The notes under the pieces were generated by a model. That model had not been told where the DNA came from, did not search any database, and saw only the letters and a list, made by a program, of their open reading frames with translations. From positions 252,234-316,233 of the forward strand of contig NZ_SRLH01000001.1 in NCBI RefSeq assembly GCF_004745595.1: a stretch of DNA of 64,000 nucleotides. Direction: 5' to 3'. Positions 35,609-44,484 of this stretch are shown here, one piece after another (the first letter of the stretch is position 1; each line of letters opens with the position of its first letter). The position numbers and the translations under genes were made by a program. This DNA is from Flavobacterium humi (GTDB lineage Bacteria > Bacteroidota > Bacteroidia > Flavobacteriales > Flavobacteriaceae).

Positions 35609-36300
35609 TGGTTTTTAAGGTTGGCAAGGATTTCACGAGCCGCAGGAGTATCCATTTTTTCCAGTTCTTCCATCATTTGCAGTTTTTCGCTTTCTTTCAA
35701 TTGAGGAATAGGCTTGAGGAATTGATCCTGACGGGCTTCTTTAAAAAACAAGGCATCCGTCCATTGGTTACGGGTTCCGTCAATGACCAGGTGGATCCTA
35801 TTTTCCGTGCCCCGGTTTGCTACCGAATGTGTAAAATTAGCATCAATGTACCAGCATTCTCCTTCATTCATGACCAAACGCGTGCCATCGAGTATAAACT
35901 CCACTTCACTGTTAGTGATTATGGGAATATGCAATCGGAATGAACCGTCTTCATACCCTAAACAATAATCTTTATGAGGCTTGATTTCGGCCCCGGCAGA
36001 CAATTGCAATAAGCGGACAGCGGTTTTTTCAAACAGGAAATTGTCCAGGATTTCTTTGAAATAAGTGCAGGAATCCAATATTTCGGTATAAATGACCTCT
36101 TCTGTCCCGGAATGCAAAGCATAGATATTATCCGATTTTCCGCCCACGGCCATAAGGGCGATTGAAGTCCATTTGCCACTGTAATCATTGGTATTGTAAT
36201 GGTCTGTCCAGTTTTTGCCGATGACTTTCCGAAGGTCGTTTTTTAATCTTTCGGTATCAAAAGCGAAAGGGAATTTAATTGAGCGTACCAAGTTTTCCAT
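35605..36300 (-). CDS. Aspartyl/asparaginyl beta-hydroxylase-like dioxygenase
   Basis: The 231-aa protein is of the AspH/cupin type. The Fe(II)/2-oxoglutarate residues are visible: H109 and D111 in IKPHKDY, and H158 in NFTHSVANRG, with a following H170/R-type 2-oxoglutarate region. Strand-rich RLLQLSAGAEI and FRLHIPI match the family core. It would hydroxylate Asp, Asn or a related side chain. It is the last gene of a three-gene minus-strand operon, 4 bp after the HEXXH protein, and convergent with the tyrosinase. Confidence 0.85.
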   Translation of the reverse strand: MENLVRSIKFPFAFDTERLKNDLRKVIGKNWTDHYNTNDYSGKWTSIALMAVGGKSDNIYALHSGTEEVIYTEILDSCTYFKEILDNFLFEKTAVRLLQLSAGAEIKPHKDYCLGYEDGSFRLHIPIITNSEVEFILDGTRLVMNEGECWYIDANFTHSVANRGTENRIHLVIDGTRNQWTDALFFKEARQDQFLKPIPQLKESEKLQMMEELEKMDTPAAREILANLKNH

Positions 36301-36304
36301 AATC

Positions 36305-36799
36305 CTAATTTCTTAACCATTGCTGCATTGCCGGAAAAGGCTCTTTGTCTTCCTTTAAGGCGCTGTCCTGCCCCAAAGTTAGCCCCGCCCATTCCAGGAA
36401 AGGCAATCCGATGTAATTTTTATTTTTATAACTGTCAATAAGCCAGTCTGAATTTCCTTTATAACCGTTAGGATGGAAAACAACATCAAAAGCAAGCTCC
36501 AGGTGGCAGGAAGCCGCATATGACCACAGCATCGCACCAATTTCATCACCCTGCGTGGGCCATTCTTCCGGCATGGTTTCAGTACCGATGTGTTTCCTTT
36601 CGGCAGCGGGAGTCACCGCCAAATGGCCTGCTTCATGAAGGATATCGCCCGGGTATTTCAACTTCTGGTAATCAATAATCAGGTAATTTGGCCCAATGGC
36701 AAGCCCGGGCAGGAAAGTGGTGCCATCCAATTCCTTTTCAATAACCCGGATACCGATTTCTTTCAGGAATGCTAGTATTTTTTGTAATTCTACGGTCAT
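36305..36799 (-). CDS. HEXXH-containing protein of unknown family
   Basis: The 164-aa protein has HEAGH at residues 55-59 within DILHEAGHLAV, a zincin-type metal motif, and acidic residues further on (MPEEWPTQGDEIGAMLW). It has no signal peptide, so it is probably cytosolic. The ATG at 36799 is 7 bp after the stop of the PP-loop gene; longer in-frame starts (36841, 37018) run into that gene and look spurious. I do not recognise the family; it could be a small protease or a structural metal protein. Confidence 0.75.
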   Translation of the reverse strand: MTVELQKILAFLKEIGIRVIEKELDGTTFLPGLAIGPNYLIIDYQKLKYPGDILHEAGHLAVTPAAERKHIGTETMPEEWPTQGDEIGAMLWSYAASCHLELAFDVVFHPNGYKGNSDWLIDSYKNKNYIGLPFLEWAGLTLGQDSALKEDKEPFPAMQQWLRN

Positions 36800-36806
36800 A
36801 GTATCG

Positions 36807-37541
36807 TTATTTTGGAAGCAGGTCGCAATACCAGAATCCATAGTCAAAAGGGTCGGACGTATTGGTATCGCAGGCCGTGCCGGAAGGCTCTTCTTTTGGT
36901 TTTTCGTATTTGCGGTAGACAATTTCACCCACTTCGAAGGTAATCGGCTTAGAAAAAACCGGGCCGTCAAAAGTAAAGGTATGAAACTCTCCGTTTTCGC
37001 CACAAACATCAACATCATCAGGCAAATCAGCTATAAATTGCGCATCAATGACCCTTCCTGCAAAACTTTTATCAAGATGGCGTTCGTTAACACAGGTAAC
37101 AATAGTTTTAAAACCCAAATCGAGAAACTCCTGGATCAGTTGTTTTGTTGGGGTGTTCCAAAGCGGGAAAACACCTTCCAGTTGCATGGAGGCCAATTTT
37201 TCTTCGCGGTATTTCCGTAAATCTTCCAGGAAGATATCCCCGAAAATAGAAAGAGAAACTCCTTCTGATTTAAATTTCACCATGGTTTCCCGGACTACAT
37301 TTTCGTACACTTCCATAGTGGGCATCTCGGGAATCTTCATCATATACAACGGCAAGCCAATGCTTTTTGCCTGTTGTTCCAAAAGCTCCGCACGCACGCC
37401 ATGCATGGAAATCCGGTTGTATTGCTGGTTAACGCTTGTCAGGAGCGAAACAATCTCGATATCAGGATTCTTCAGGGTTTTGTATAAAGCCAGCGCCGAA
37501 TCCTTGCCGCTGCTCCAGTTAAAAATAGCTTTCTTTTTCAA
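36807..37541 (-). CDS. Dph6-related ATP pyrophosphatase (PP-loop, DUF71)
   Basis: The 244-aa cytosolic protein has the PP-loop SSGKDSALALY (9-19) and the diagnostic DVCGENGEFHTFTFDGP block (about 194-210) of the diphthine-ammonia ligase-like family. Bacteria lack diphthamide, so the substrate is unknown; such enzymes activate a carboxylate with ATP, usually for amidation. It is the first gene of an operon with the HEXXH protein and the AspH-like dioxygenase. Confidence 0.9.
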   Translation of the reverse strand: MKKKAIFNWSSGKDSALALYKTLKNPDIEIVSLLTSVNQQYNRISMHGVRAELLEQQAKSIGLPLYMMKIPEMPTMEVYENVVRETMVKFKSEGVSLSIFGDIFLEDLRKYREEKLASMQLEGVFPLWNTPTKQLIQEFLDLGFKTIVTCVNERHLDKSFAGRVIDAQFIADLPDDVDVCGENGEFHTFTFDGPVFSKPITFEVGEIVYRKYEKPKEEPSGTACDTNTSDPFDYGFWYCDLLPK

Positions 37542-37627
37542 AAATGATGTAATTTGAAGGTAAACTTACAAAAATGTAGCGAAAAGTTTAGGCAAGCTTT
37601 GTAACTTTGAAATTCTTAGTGCACAAT

Positions 37628-39715
37628 ATGAAACATTTTTCCCTTTTATTCCTTTTATTTCCTGTCCTTTGCTTCGGGCAACAAATCCGGAAAGTAGATT
37701 TTACTATAATGGAAGGCGTGGTTATCCCAAATCCTGCCGAAAAATCCATAACCGGCGATATCCTGTATCATTTTAAAGTGAAAAGCCCGATCGATACCAT
37801 AAAAATCGATGCCCAGAAAATGAGTTTTACTTCGTTGAAAATCAATGGTAAGGAAGTCAGGTTTAAAAATACCGGTAAGGAATTGCTGCTGTTTGAAGGT
37901 TTTAAAAAAGGCAAAAACATATTGGCTTTCTCGTATAAAGCCGTACCGAAACAAGCGCTTTATTTCATTGGAGAGGGGAATTACCTGCAAATCTGGACGC
38001 AAGGCCAGGGGAAATATACCAGTCATTGGCTTCCTAGTTTTGATAACGGGAACGAAAAAGTTGTTTTTAACCTTTCCGTCGTTTTTGACAAGCAATACCA
38101 GGTCGTATCCAATGGCGAGAACAATTCTTCCAGTAAAAATACCATTGCGCTTACGCACGACAAAAATCATTCTGTTTTCAGCTATTCGATGCGGCAGCCG
38201 ATGAGTTCTTATTTGGTAATGATGGCCATCGGAAAATACGACAAAGAGGTTTTGCAGTCAAAATCCGGGATTCCTCTGGAAATCTACCTGAAACCCGAAG
38301 ACAAAGATAAATTTGATGCTACATACAAGTATTCCAAAGAGATATTCGATTTCATGGAAAAGGAAATAGGAGTGAAGTACCCATGGAAAGTGTACCGCCA
38401 GCTTCCGGTAAATGACTTTTTATATGCCGGCATGGAAAATACTTCCGCTACGCTTTTTTCGCAGGACCTGGTGGTGGATGCCGTAGGTTTTAATGATAAG
38501 AATTACATCAATGTTAATGCGCATGAGCTTGCACATCAGTGGTTTGGAGATTTGATTACCGAAGAATCCGGCCACGATCACTGGCTGCAGGAAGGCTTTG
38601 CGACGTATTATGCACTTCTGGCGGAAAAAGCTCTTTTCGGCGAAGACCATTTTAATTATGAACTGATCAAAATCACAGAAGAATTGCAGGCGGCTGCCAA
38701 AACAGACACGATTCCCATCCTGAACGGCAAAGCCAGTTCACTAACGTTTTATCAAAAAGGAGCTTTGGCCCTGTATATGCTGGATGAAAAAATAGGGCAT
38801 GAAAATTTCCAAAAAGCCGTTAAAAAATACCTTCAGCACTATAAATTCAAGAACGTGGTAACCGAAAATTTCCTGGATGAAATCAAGAAAGTATCGGCTT
38901 ATGATGTGACAGCTTTCCGAAAGGATTGGCTTGAAAAACCTGGTTTCAACCTCGAAGAAGTAACCGCCGTTCTGCACAAGAACAAATTTGCAAAGGCCTA
39001 TTTGGAGCTTCAAAAAATGCAGGATATTCCTTTTGAACAGAAAAAAGAACACTTCAAGTCTTTGTTGAAATCAGGTGTTTTTTATCCTGTAAAACAGGAA
39101 GTTATACGCCAATTATCTGAAGTTTCGATGGAAGATAAAAAAGAATTGCTCCTGTTGGCTTTTCATAGTAATGACATAAAAGTGCGACAGGCCATTGCCG
39201 AAACGTTACTGGAAATTCCTTTGGAACTAAAACCCGAATACGAAAGCCTGTTGGAAGACCCGTCTTATAAAACCCGTCAGATAGCCCTGCAGAATCTATG
39301 GGTGAAATTCCCGGAAGACAGGGTCAAACTGGTTGAAAAATCTGAAAACTGGGTTGGTTCAAACGATAAAGACCTTCGGATTACCTGGCTTATGCTGGCT
39401 TTGGGAACACCTGGATACCAACCGGAGAACAAATCGAGATTGTATAAGGAAATGATTGATTATGCCTCTGTAAATTATGACAGTACCATCCGCCAGAATG
39501 CCTTGGAAATGCTTTTAAAAATAAACCCTACTGATGAAAGGGTGCTGCAGTCCCTTGTCAATGCTACAACCCATCACAAATGGCAGTTTGTCGCTTTTGG
39601 AAAAAATACCATTCGGGCAATGCTCAAAAAAGAGGAATTCAGGAAGGCTTTTGAAGCTTTGCTTCCCAAATTGACAGGAAAAGAGCAGGCTTTTTTAAAA
39701 AACGAGCTTAAATAA
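37628..39715 (+). CDS. M1-family aminopeptidase, exported
   Basis: The 695-aa zinc peptidase has a signal peptide (1-18, ending CFGQQ), a beta-sandwich N-domain, and a catalytic domain with the substrate loop AGMENTSATLF, zinc ligands H299-ELA-H303 and E322 (the HEXXH-X18-E motif), and a C-terminal helical HEAT-like domain. It cleaves N-terminal residues from peptides, probably in the periplasm. The frame extends to a TTG at 37607 that belongs to a TAnnTTTG box (TAACTTTG, 37602-37609), so the ATG at 37628 is used. The 3' end overlaps the convergent gene by 8 bp. Confidence 0.93.
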   Translation: MKHFSLLFLLFPVLCFGQQIRKVDFTIMEGVVIPNPAEKSITGDILYHFKVKSPIDTIKIDAQKMSFTSLKINGKEVRFKNTGKELLLFEGFKKGKNILAFSYKAVPKQALYFIGEGNYLQIWTQGQGKYTSHWLPSFDNGNEKVVFNLSVVFDKQYQVVSNGENNSSSKNTIALTHDKNHSVFSYSMRQPMSSYLVMMAIGKYDKEVLQSKSGIPLEIYLKPEDKDKFDATYKYSKEIFDFMEKEIGVKYPWKVYRQLPVNDFLYAGMENTSATLFSQDLVVDAVGFNDKNYINVNAHELAHQWFGDLITEESGHDHWLQEGFATYYALLAEKALFGEDHFNYELIKITEELQAAAKTDTIPILNGKASSLTFYQKGALALYMLDEKIGHENFQKAVKKYLQHYKFKNVVTENFLDEIKKVSAYDVTAFRKDWLEKPGFNLEEVTAVLHKNKFAKAYLELQKMQDIPFEQKKEHFKSLLKSGVFYPVKQEVIRQLSEVSMEDKKELLLLAFHSNDIKVRQAIAETLLEIPLELKPEYESLLEDPSYKTRQIALQNLWVKFPEDRVKLVEKSENWVGSNDKDLRITWLMLALGTPGYQPENKSRLYKEMIDYASVNYDSTIRQNALEMLLKINPTDERVLQSLVNATTHHKWQFVAFGKNTIRAMLKKEEFRKAFEALLPKLTGKEQAFLKNELK

Positions 39716-40229
39716 TAGAGGAAACTTCGTGCTTAAGATACGCCAAAGCAACCACGCAAGGAGATTCGCCATCGAGCAAATCACTTAAAATAGTTTCGCG
39801 CAGTTTGTCGGCCGTGTCTATTTTTTCACTCATATTGGTTTTACGGATGTTTTGGATGATAGTGTTTTTGGCCGTTAAAATAATGGTCCAGCATTCATCG
39901 GTAACATAAATTTGTTGTGTCAGGTTGTGTTCGAATTCCTGTTCGATGCTGTAAATCAGCAAGTTTTCATAATCATTGGCATTATTCGAAACCGGAGCCA
40001 CACGGATCAGCAATTTAGAAGGATTGATCCTTTCCAAAAACAGTGCCATGCGTTCGTATGCCTGCAGGCGCAAAGGCAATGCGTCTTTTTGGTTTTCTTT
40101 TTGCAACAGCCATCGCCTGGTGTTCTGCTGGTCATTAAAATAAGCATTGAACAGGTAGTAAGCCACACCTCCGGTAATCAAAGAAGGAATGGTATAGGCG
40201 ATTATTTCGATAATTTTAGTAGCGTCCAT
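39708..40229 (-). CDS. Conserved membrane-anchored protein of unknown function
   Basis: The 173-aa protein begins MDATKIIEIIAYTIPSLITGG, giving one N-terminal transmembrane helix (about 5-27), then a soluble helical domain with LPLRLQAYERMALFLERI and a 'YENLLIYSIEQEFEHNLTQQIYV' type helix. Conserved proteins of this sort occur in flavobacteria next to uvrD-like genes, from memory (DUF7935-like). The frame runs upstream to 40682, but that extension crosses the divergent helicase gene's start, so 40229 is chosen. The stop overlaps the end of the aminopeptidase gene by 8 bp. Confidence 0.75.
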   Translation of the reverse strand: MDATKIIEIIAYTIPSLITGGVAYYLFNAYFNDQQNTRRWLLQKENQKDALPLRLQAYERMALFLERINPSKLLIRVAPVSNNANDYENLLIYSIEQEFEHNLTQQIYVTDECWTIILTAKNTIIQNIRKTNMSEKIDTADKLRETILSDLLDGESPCVVALAYLKHEVSSII

Positions 40230-40312
40230 AGGAATTGTAATAGCTATTGGTTGTTGAGATACGGATTTCTTCGGGCAAATAAACGAATAATCAAATAAAC
40301 TTAAAAATTTAA

Positions 40313-40343
40313 TTGTAATAAACCTTTTGTCAGCGTATTTTTG
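40313..40343 (+). promoter_or_regulatory. Promoter of the UvrD-like helicase gene
   Basis: TTG at 40313-40315, 20-bp spacer, TATTTTTG at 40336-40343; the ATG follows 16 nt later at 40360. Confidence 0.65.
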
Positions 40344-40359
40344 GGGTTTGATTTTTATT

Positions 40360-42693
40360 ATGCAAAAATATATTAGCCAACTTAATGAAGCCCAACAGGC
40401 ACCTGTCTTGCAGAAGGATGGGCCAATGATTGTCATTGCCGGTGCCGGCTCTGGGAAAACACGTGTACTGACGGTTAGGATTGCCAATTTGATGCACCAG
40501 GGAGTGGATGCCTTCAATATCCTGTCACTCACTTTTACCAACAAAGCGGCGCGTGAAATGAAGAAACGTATTGCCGATATTGTGGGGAATTCGGAGGCTA
40601 AAAACCTTTGGATGGGGACTTTCCACTCTGTTTTTGCGAAAATCCTCCGTTTGGAAGCCGATAAATTAGGATACCCAAGCAATTTTACGATTTACGATTC
40701 GCAGGACAGTGTCCGTTTATTAGGGTCGATTATCAAGGAAATGCAGCTGGACAAGGATATTTACAAACCAAAACAGGTTTTCAGCCGGATATCGTCCTAC
40801 AAAAACAGTTTGGTAACCGTTAAAGCCTATTTTAACAATCCGGAACTCCAGGAAGCTGATGCGATGAGCAAAAAACCGCGTTTGGGCGAAATATACCAGC
40901 ATTATGTAGACCGTTGCTTTAAAGCCGGCGCCATGGATTTTGATGATTTGCTGCTGAAAACCAACGAATTGCTAACGCGTTTCCCGGATGTGCTGATGAA
41001 ATACCAAAACCGGTTCCGTTATATTCTGGTAGATGAGTACCAGGATACGAACCATTCGCAGTACCTGATCGTAAGGGCATTGTCAGATCGTTTCCAGAAC
41101 ATTTGTGTCGTTGGGGATGATGCGCAGAGTATTTATGCTTTCCGCGGCGCGAACATCAACAATATCCTGAATTTCCAGAAAGATTACGATAACGTGACCA
41201 TGTACCGGCTGGAGCAAAATTACCGTTCGACGAAAAATATTGTAGAAGCGGCGAATTCCATTATTGAAAAGAATAAAGTCAAATTGGATAAAGTAGTCTG
41301 GACAGCTAATGACAACGGGCCAAAGATTAAAATACACCGAAGCCTCACCGATGGGGAAGAAGGACGTTTTGTAGCTTCTACTATTTTTGAGGAGAAGATG
41401 CAAAAGCAGATGATGAATAGCGAATTTGCAATCCTCTACCGTACCAACGCACAATCCCGTGCCATGGAAGACGCGCTCAGGAAGCGTGATATCCCGTACC
41501 GTATTTATGGCGGATTGTCTTTTTACCAACGTAAGGAAATCAAGGACGTTTTGTGCTATCTGCGACTGGTAATCAATCCTAAGGATGAAGAAGCCTTAAT
41601 CAGGGTCATCAACTATCCTGCCAGGGGAATTGGAGACACTACCGTTGAAAAACTGACCGTTGCGGCCAATCATTACAAGCGTTCCATTTTTGAAGTGATG
41701 GAACATATTGATAAAATCGATTTGAAACTGACTTCCGGGACCAAAAACAAATTGCAGGATTTTGTTACCATGATCAAGAGTTTTCAGGTCATCAATGAAA
41801 ACCAGGATGCGTTTTACCTGGCAGACCATGTGGCCAAAAAAACCGGTTATATACAAGAATTGAAGAAAGATGCGACACCGGAAGGGATTGCCCGCATTGA
41901 AAATATAGAGGAATTGCTAAACGGTATCAAGGATTTTACCGAAGGCCAGAAAGAAGTTGACGGTGCCCGTGGTGCCTTATCGGAATTTTTGGAAGATGTA
42001 GCCTTGGCCACCGACCTGGACAATGATACCGGTGACGATGATAGGGTGGCTTTGATGACCATCCATTTGGCCAAAGGGCTTGAATTTCCAACAGTTTTTA
42101 TTGTCGGGATGGAAGAAGATTTGTTCCCGAGCGCAATGAGTATGAGTACCCGAAGCGAACTCGAAGAGGAACGGCGTTTGTTTTACGTAGCCTTAACCAG
42201 GGCGGAGCACCAGGCATACCTGACCTATGCGCAATCACGCTACCGTTGGGGAAAATTGACAGATAGCGAGCCTTCACGGTTTATAGAAGAAATTGACGGG
42301 CAGTTTTTAGAATACCTGACACCTACCGAGACGAGTTACCGCTATAAACCAATGATTGACCATGATATTTTTGGTGATGTAGACAAATCAAAATTACGCC
42401 TGTCGAAACCTGTTGCCGGCACGCCACCTAAATACATCACAGACAAGGAACCGGTTTCTTCAGTAAACATCCGGAAATTGAAACCCGTTGCCAGCAATTC
42501 GTCTGGGAATAGCGCCAATTTATTCGACAATAAACTGGTAGCAGGGAATATCGTAATGCACGAGCGCTTCGGAAAAGGGGAAATCCTGAACCTGGAAGGA
42601 GCAGGCGCCGATAAAAAGGCGGAAATCAAATTTGAAGTGGGCGGTATTAAAAAATTACTGCTTCGGTTTGCGAAATTGGATGTGATTGGATAA
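40360..42693 (+). CDS. UvrD/PcrA-type superfamily 1 DNA helicase
   Basis: The 777-aa 3'-5' helicase for repair and replication-fork clearance carries all SF1A motifs: Walker A AGAGSGKT, motif Ia TFTNKAAREM, II DEYQDTN, III GDDAQSIYAFRGA, IV YRSTKNI, V MTIHLAKGLEFPTVF, VI VALTRAEHQAYL. A C-terminal tail includes a Tudor-like segment (FGKGEILNLEGAGADKKAEIKFEVGG) as in PcrA. Start chosen at ATG 40360 (MQKYISQLNEAQ); the longer frame begins at a TTG between the -33 and -7 promoter elements. Confidence 0.95.
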   Translation: MQKYISQLNEAQQAPVLQKDGPMIVIAGAGSGKTRVLTVRIANLMHQGVDAFNILSLTFTNKAAREMKKRIADIVGNSEAKNLWMGTFHSVFAKILRLEADKLGYPSNFTIYDSQDSVRLLGSIIKEMQLDKDIYKPKQVFSRISSYKNSLVTVKAYFNNPELQEADAMSKKPRLGEIYQHYVDRCFKAGAMDFDDLLLKTNELLTRFPDVLMKYQNRFRYILVDEYQDTNHSQYLIVRALSDRFQNICVVGDDAQSIYAFRGANINNILNFQKDYDNVTMYRLEQNYRSTKNIVEAANSIIEKNKVKLDKVVWTANDNGPKIKIHRSLTDGEEGRFVASTIFEEKMQKQMMNSEFAILYRTNAQSRAMEDALRKRDIPYRIYGGLSFYQRKEIKDVLCYLRLVINPKDEEALIRVINYPARGIGDTTVEKLTVAANHYKRSIFEVMEHIDKIDLKLTSGTKNKLQDFVTMIKSFQVINENQDAFYLADHVAKKTGYIQELKKDATPEGIARIENIEELLNGIKDFTEGQKEVDGARGALSEFLEDVALATDLDNDTGDDDRVALMTIHLAKGLEFPTVFIVGMEEDLFPSAMSMSTRSELEEERRLFYVALTRAEHQAYLTYAQSRYRWGKLTDSEPSRFIEEIDGQFLEYLTPTETSYRYKPMIDHDIFGDVDKSKLRLSKPVAGTPPKYITDKEPVSSVNIRKLKPVASNSSGNSANLFDNKLVAGNIVMHERFGKGEILNLEGAGADKKAEIKFEVGGIKKLLLRFAKLDVIG

Positions 42694-42788
42694 GGAGCAT
42701 CAAGAAGGATGAGTCAAAGAAACAAGGAAAATACAGGAATAAAAGGTATATTTGTTTGTGTTTCTCCCTTACTATAAAAAATAAAACC

Positions 42789-43409
42789 ATGGCACAATTC
42801 ATCAAAATATACGAAGACAAGACCAGTGAAGCGGCTATTGCCAAAGTCGTTAAGGTCCTGAGAGAAGGCGGATTGATCATTTATCCTACGGATACCGTTT
42901 ATGGTTTGGGCTGTGATATTACCAATACAAAAGCATTGGAGAGGATTGCCAGGATAAAGGGCATCAAACTGGAGAAAGCTAATTTTTCCTTTGTTTGCCA
43001 TGACTTGAGCAATATTTCCGATTATGTGAAACAGATCGATACCTCGACTTTTAAGATATTAAAACGTGCCTTGCCAGGGCCTTATACTTTTATTTTACCA
43101 GGAAACAACAACCTGCCGAAGGAATTCAAAAAGAAAACAACTGTTGGGATCCGTGTGCCGGAAAATAACATTGCTTTGGAAATTGTCAGGATGCTCGGAA
43201 ACCCTATTGTTTCTACATCGATACATGACGATGATGAAGTCCTGGAATATTCCACAGATCCAGAATTGATCTTCGAAAAATGGCAAAACCTCGTAGATGT
43301 AGTCATTGACGGCGGTTACGGAGATAATATCGGTTCTACAGTTATAGATTTATCGGGTTATGAGCCTGTTGTGGTTCGTGAAGGAAAAGGGAGCCTTGAT
43401 ATTTTATGA
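42789..43409 (+). CDS. Sua5/YciO/YrdC-family threonylcarbamoyl-AMP synthase-like protein
   Basis: The 206-aa cytosolic protein has the family signature near the N-terminus (GGLIIYPTDTVYGLGCDI, about 25-42), KANFSFVCHDLSNIS and LKRALPGPYTFIL, and the late STVIDLSG strand. It may make threonylcarbamoyl-AMP for tRNA t6A; the sequence is nearer the YciO branch, whose role is less certain. A TATATTTG box at 42747-42754 precedes the ATG by 34 nt. An upstream in-frame TTG just after the box is rejected. Confidence 0.9.
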   Translation: MAQFIKIYEDKTSEAAIAKVVKVLREGGLIIYPTDTVYGLGCDITNTKALERIARIKGIKLEKANFSFVCHDLSNISDYVKQIDTSTFKILKRALPGPYTFILPGNNNLPKEFKKKTTVGIRVPENNIALEIVRMLGNPIVSTSIHDDDEVLEYSTDPELIFEKWQNLVDVVIDGGYGDNIGSTVIDLSGYEPVVVREGKGSLDIL

Positions 43410-43590
43410 CAATACCAATAATATTCCACTAAAAATTTGTAAATTAGTAGGGTATTTCCAATTATTTTTATAACAATCGAAAATTAGGTACAGGAAGCTA
43501 TAGTTTTATATCTCACGTATAAAAGTATGCAGTCTGGTTTTACCGTTTTTCTATTAAATGGTGTTATCGAAAGAAATTGGGAAATATGGA

Positions 43591-43616
43591 AAAAGCAGGT
43601 CGTGAGACCTGCTTTT
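43591..43616 (-). terminator. Terminator of the HsdR_N-lipoprotein-GT2-OmpA operon
   Basis: AAAAGCAGGTC and GACCTGCTTTT form a perfect 11-bp stem with a GTGA loop, about 20 bp after the stop at 43637. Confidence 0.88.
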
Positions 43617-43636
43617 GAAGTTTTATGCCGTGCTGT

Positions 43637-44467
43637 TTATTGCTGTTTTTTCATTTCCTTTTCGATCATTTCATAGAACTGGTCGATTTTAGGCATAATG
43701 ATGATTCTCGTCCTTCTGTTTTTGGCGCGGTTTTCAGGCGTGTCGTTTTCCACCAAAGGAATGTAATAGCTCCTACCGGCAGGAATCAATTGTTTTGGGT
43801 TCACACCCAGGTCATTATGTAAAACCCTTACAATGGAAGTCGCTCTTTTTACAGATAAATCCCAGTTGTCCAGCAGAACAGTATTTTTGATAGGCACGTT
43901 ATCCGTATGGCCTTCCACCATACATTCGAAATCAGGTTTGCTGTTTACGACCTTCGCTACTTTGGCCAAAACGCCTTTCGCCCTGTCGCTTACATCGTAA
44001 CTTCCGGATTTGAATAAAAGGTTATCGGCAATGGAAATCATAACCACTCCTTTTTCTACATTGATATTGATGTCCGGATCGTCAATTCCTACTTCGCGTT
44101 TCAAACTTGTTACCAAAGCCAGGGTTACAGAATCTTTTTTGGTTAATGCATCTTGCATACGGCTGATTTTCAAGTCTTTTTCTTTGATGGTTTCCAAAGC
44201 TTTTTCAATATTTTGAGCCCCTTGAGTAGTAAGGGTTGTCATATTGCCCATATTGTTGATCAGGTCGGTATTGTTCTTTTTCAGGAATTCATTCTGATTG
44301 GCCATCGCCTCTTTTTCAGTCAGGCATGCGTTTAATTTTACGGTGCAGCTGTTTAATAAATCCTGAATTTCTTTGTTTTGGGCTTCCAGTGCGGCAATTT
44401 TTTTCTTTGTTCCGCACGAACCCATTACCAGTGAAATTACTGATACTAAAAAGACTAATTTTCTCAT
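43637..44467 (-). CDS. OmpA-family lipoprotein with coiled coil
   Basis: The 276-aa protein has a lipoprotein signal (SVISLVMGSC, lipidated Cys18), a long coiled coil (about 22-110, KKIAALEAQNKEIQDLL and onwards), and an OmpA-like peptidoglycan-binding domain (about 145-260) with LFKSGSYDVS, EGHTDNVP, LSVKRATSIVRVL and NRRTRIII. It probably links the outer membrane to peptidoglycan. It is the last gene of a four-gene operon. The Lys-rich C-terminus (EKEMKKQQ) extends beyond the domain. Confidence 0.9.
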   Translation of the reverse strand: MRKLVFLVSVISLVMGSCGTKKKIAALEAQNKEIQDLLNSCTVKLNACLTEKEAMANQNEFLKKNNTDLINNMGNMTTLTTQGAQNIEKALETIKEKDLKISRMQDALTKKDSVTLALVTSLKREVGIDDPDININVEKGVVMISIADNLLFKSGSYDVSDRAKGVLAKVAKVVNSKPDFECMVEGHTDNVPIKNTVLLDNWDLSVKRATSIVRVLHNDLGVNPKQLIPAGRSYYIPLVENDTPENRAKNRRTRIIIMPKIDQFYEMIEKEMKKQQ

Positions 44468-44484
44468 AAACTTGTGAATTTAAT

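Noticed and set aside
40230..40682. Long extension of the membrane-anchored protein into the UvrD region
   Set aside because: It is antisense to the helicase Walker A region; the ATG at 40229 gives a plausible transmembrane N-terminus.
43528..43680. Possible short plus-strand gene after the Sua5-like gene
   Set aside because: The roughly 50-codon frame runs straight through the minus-strand operon terminator and into the OmpA gene; no promoter or conserved sequence is visible.
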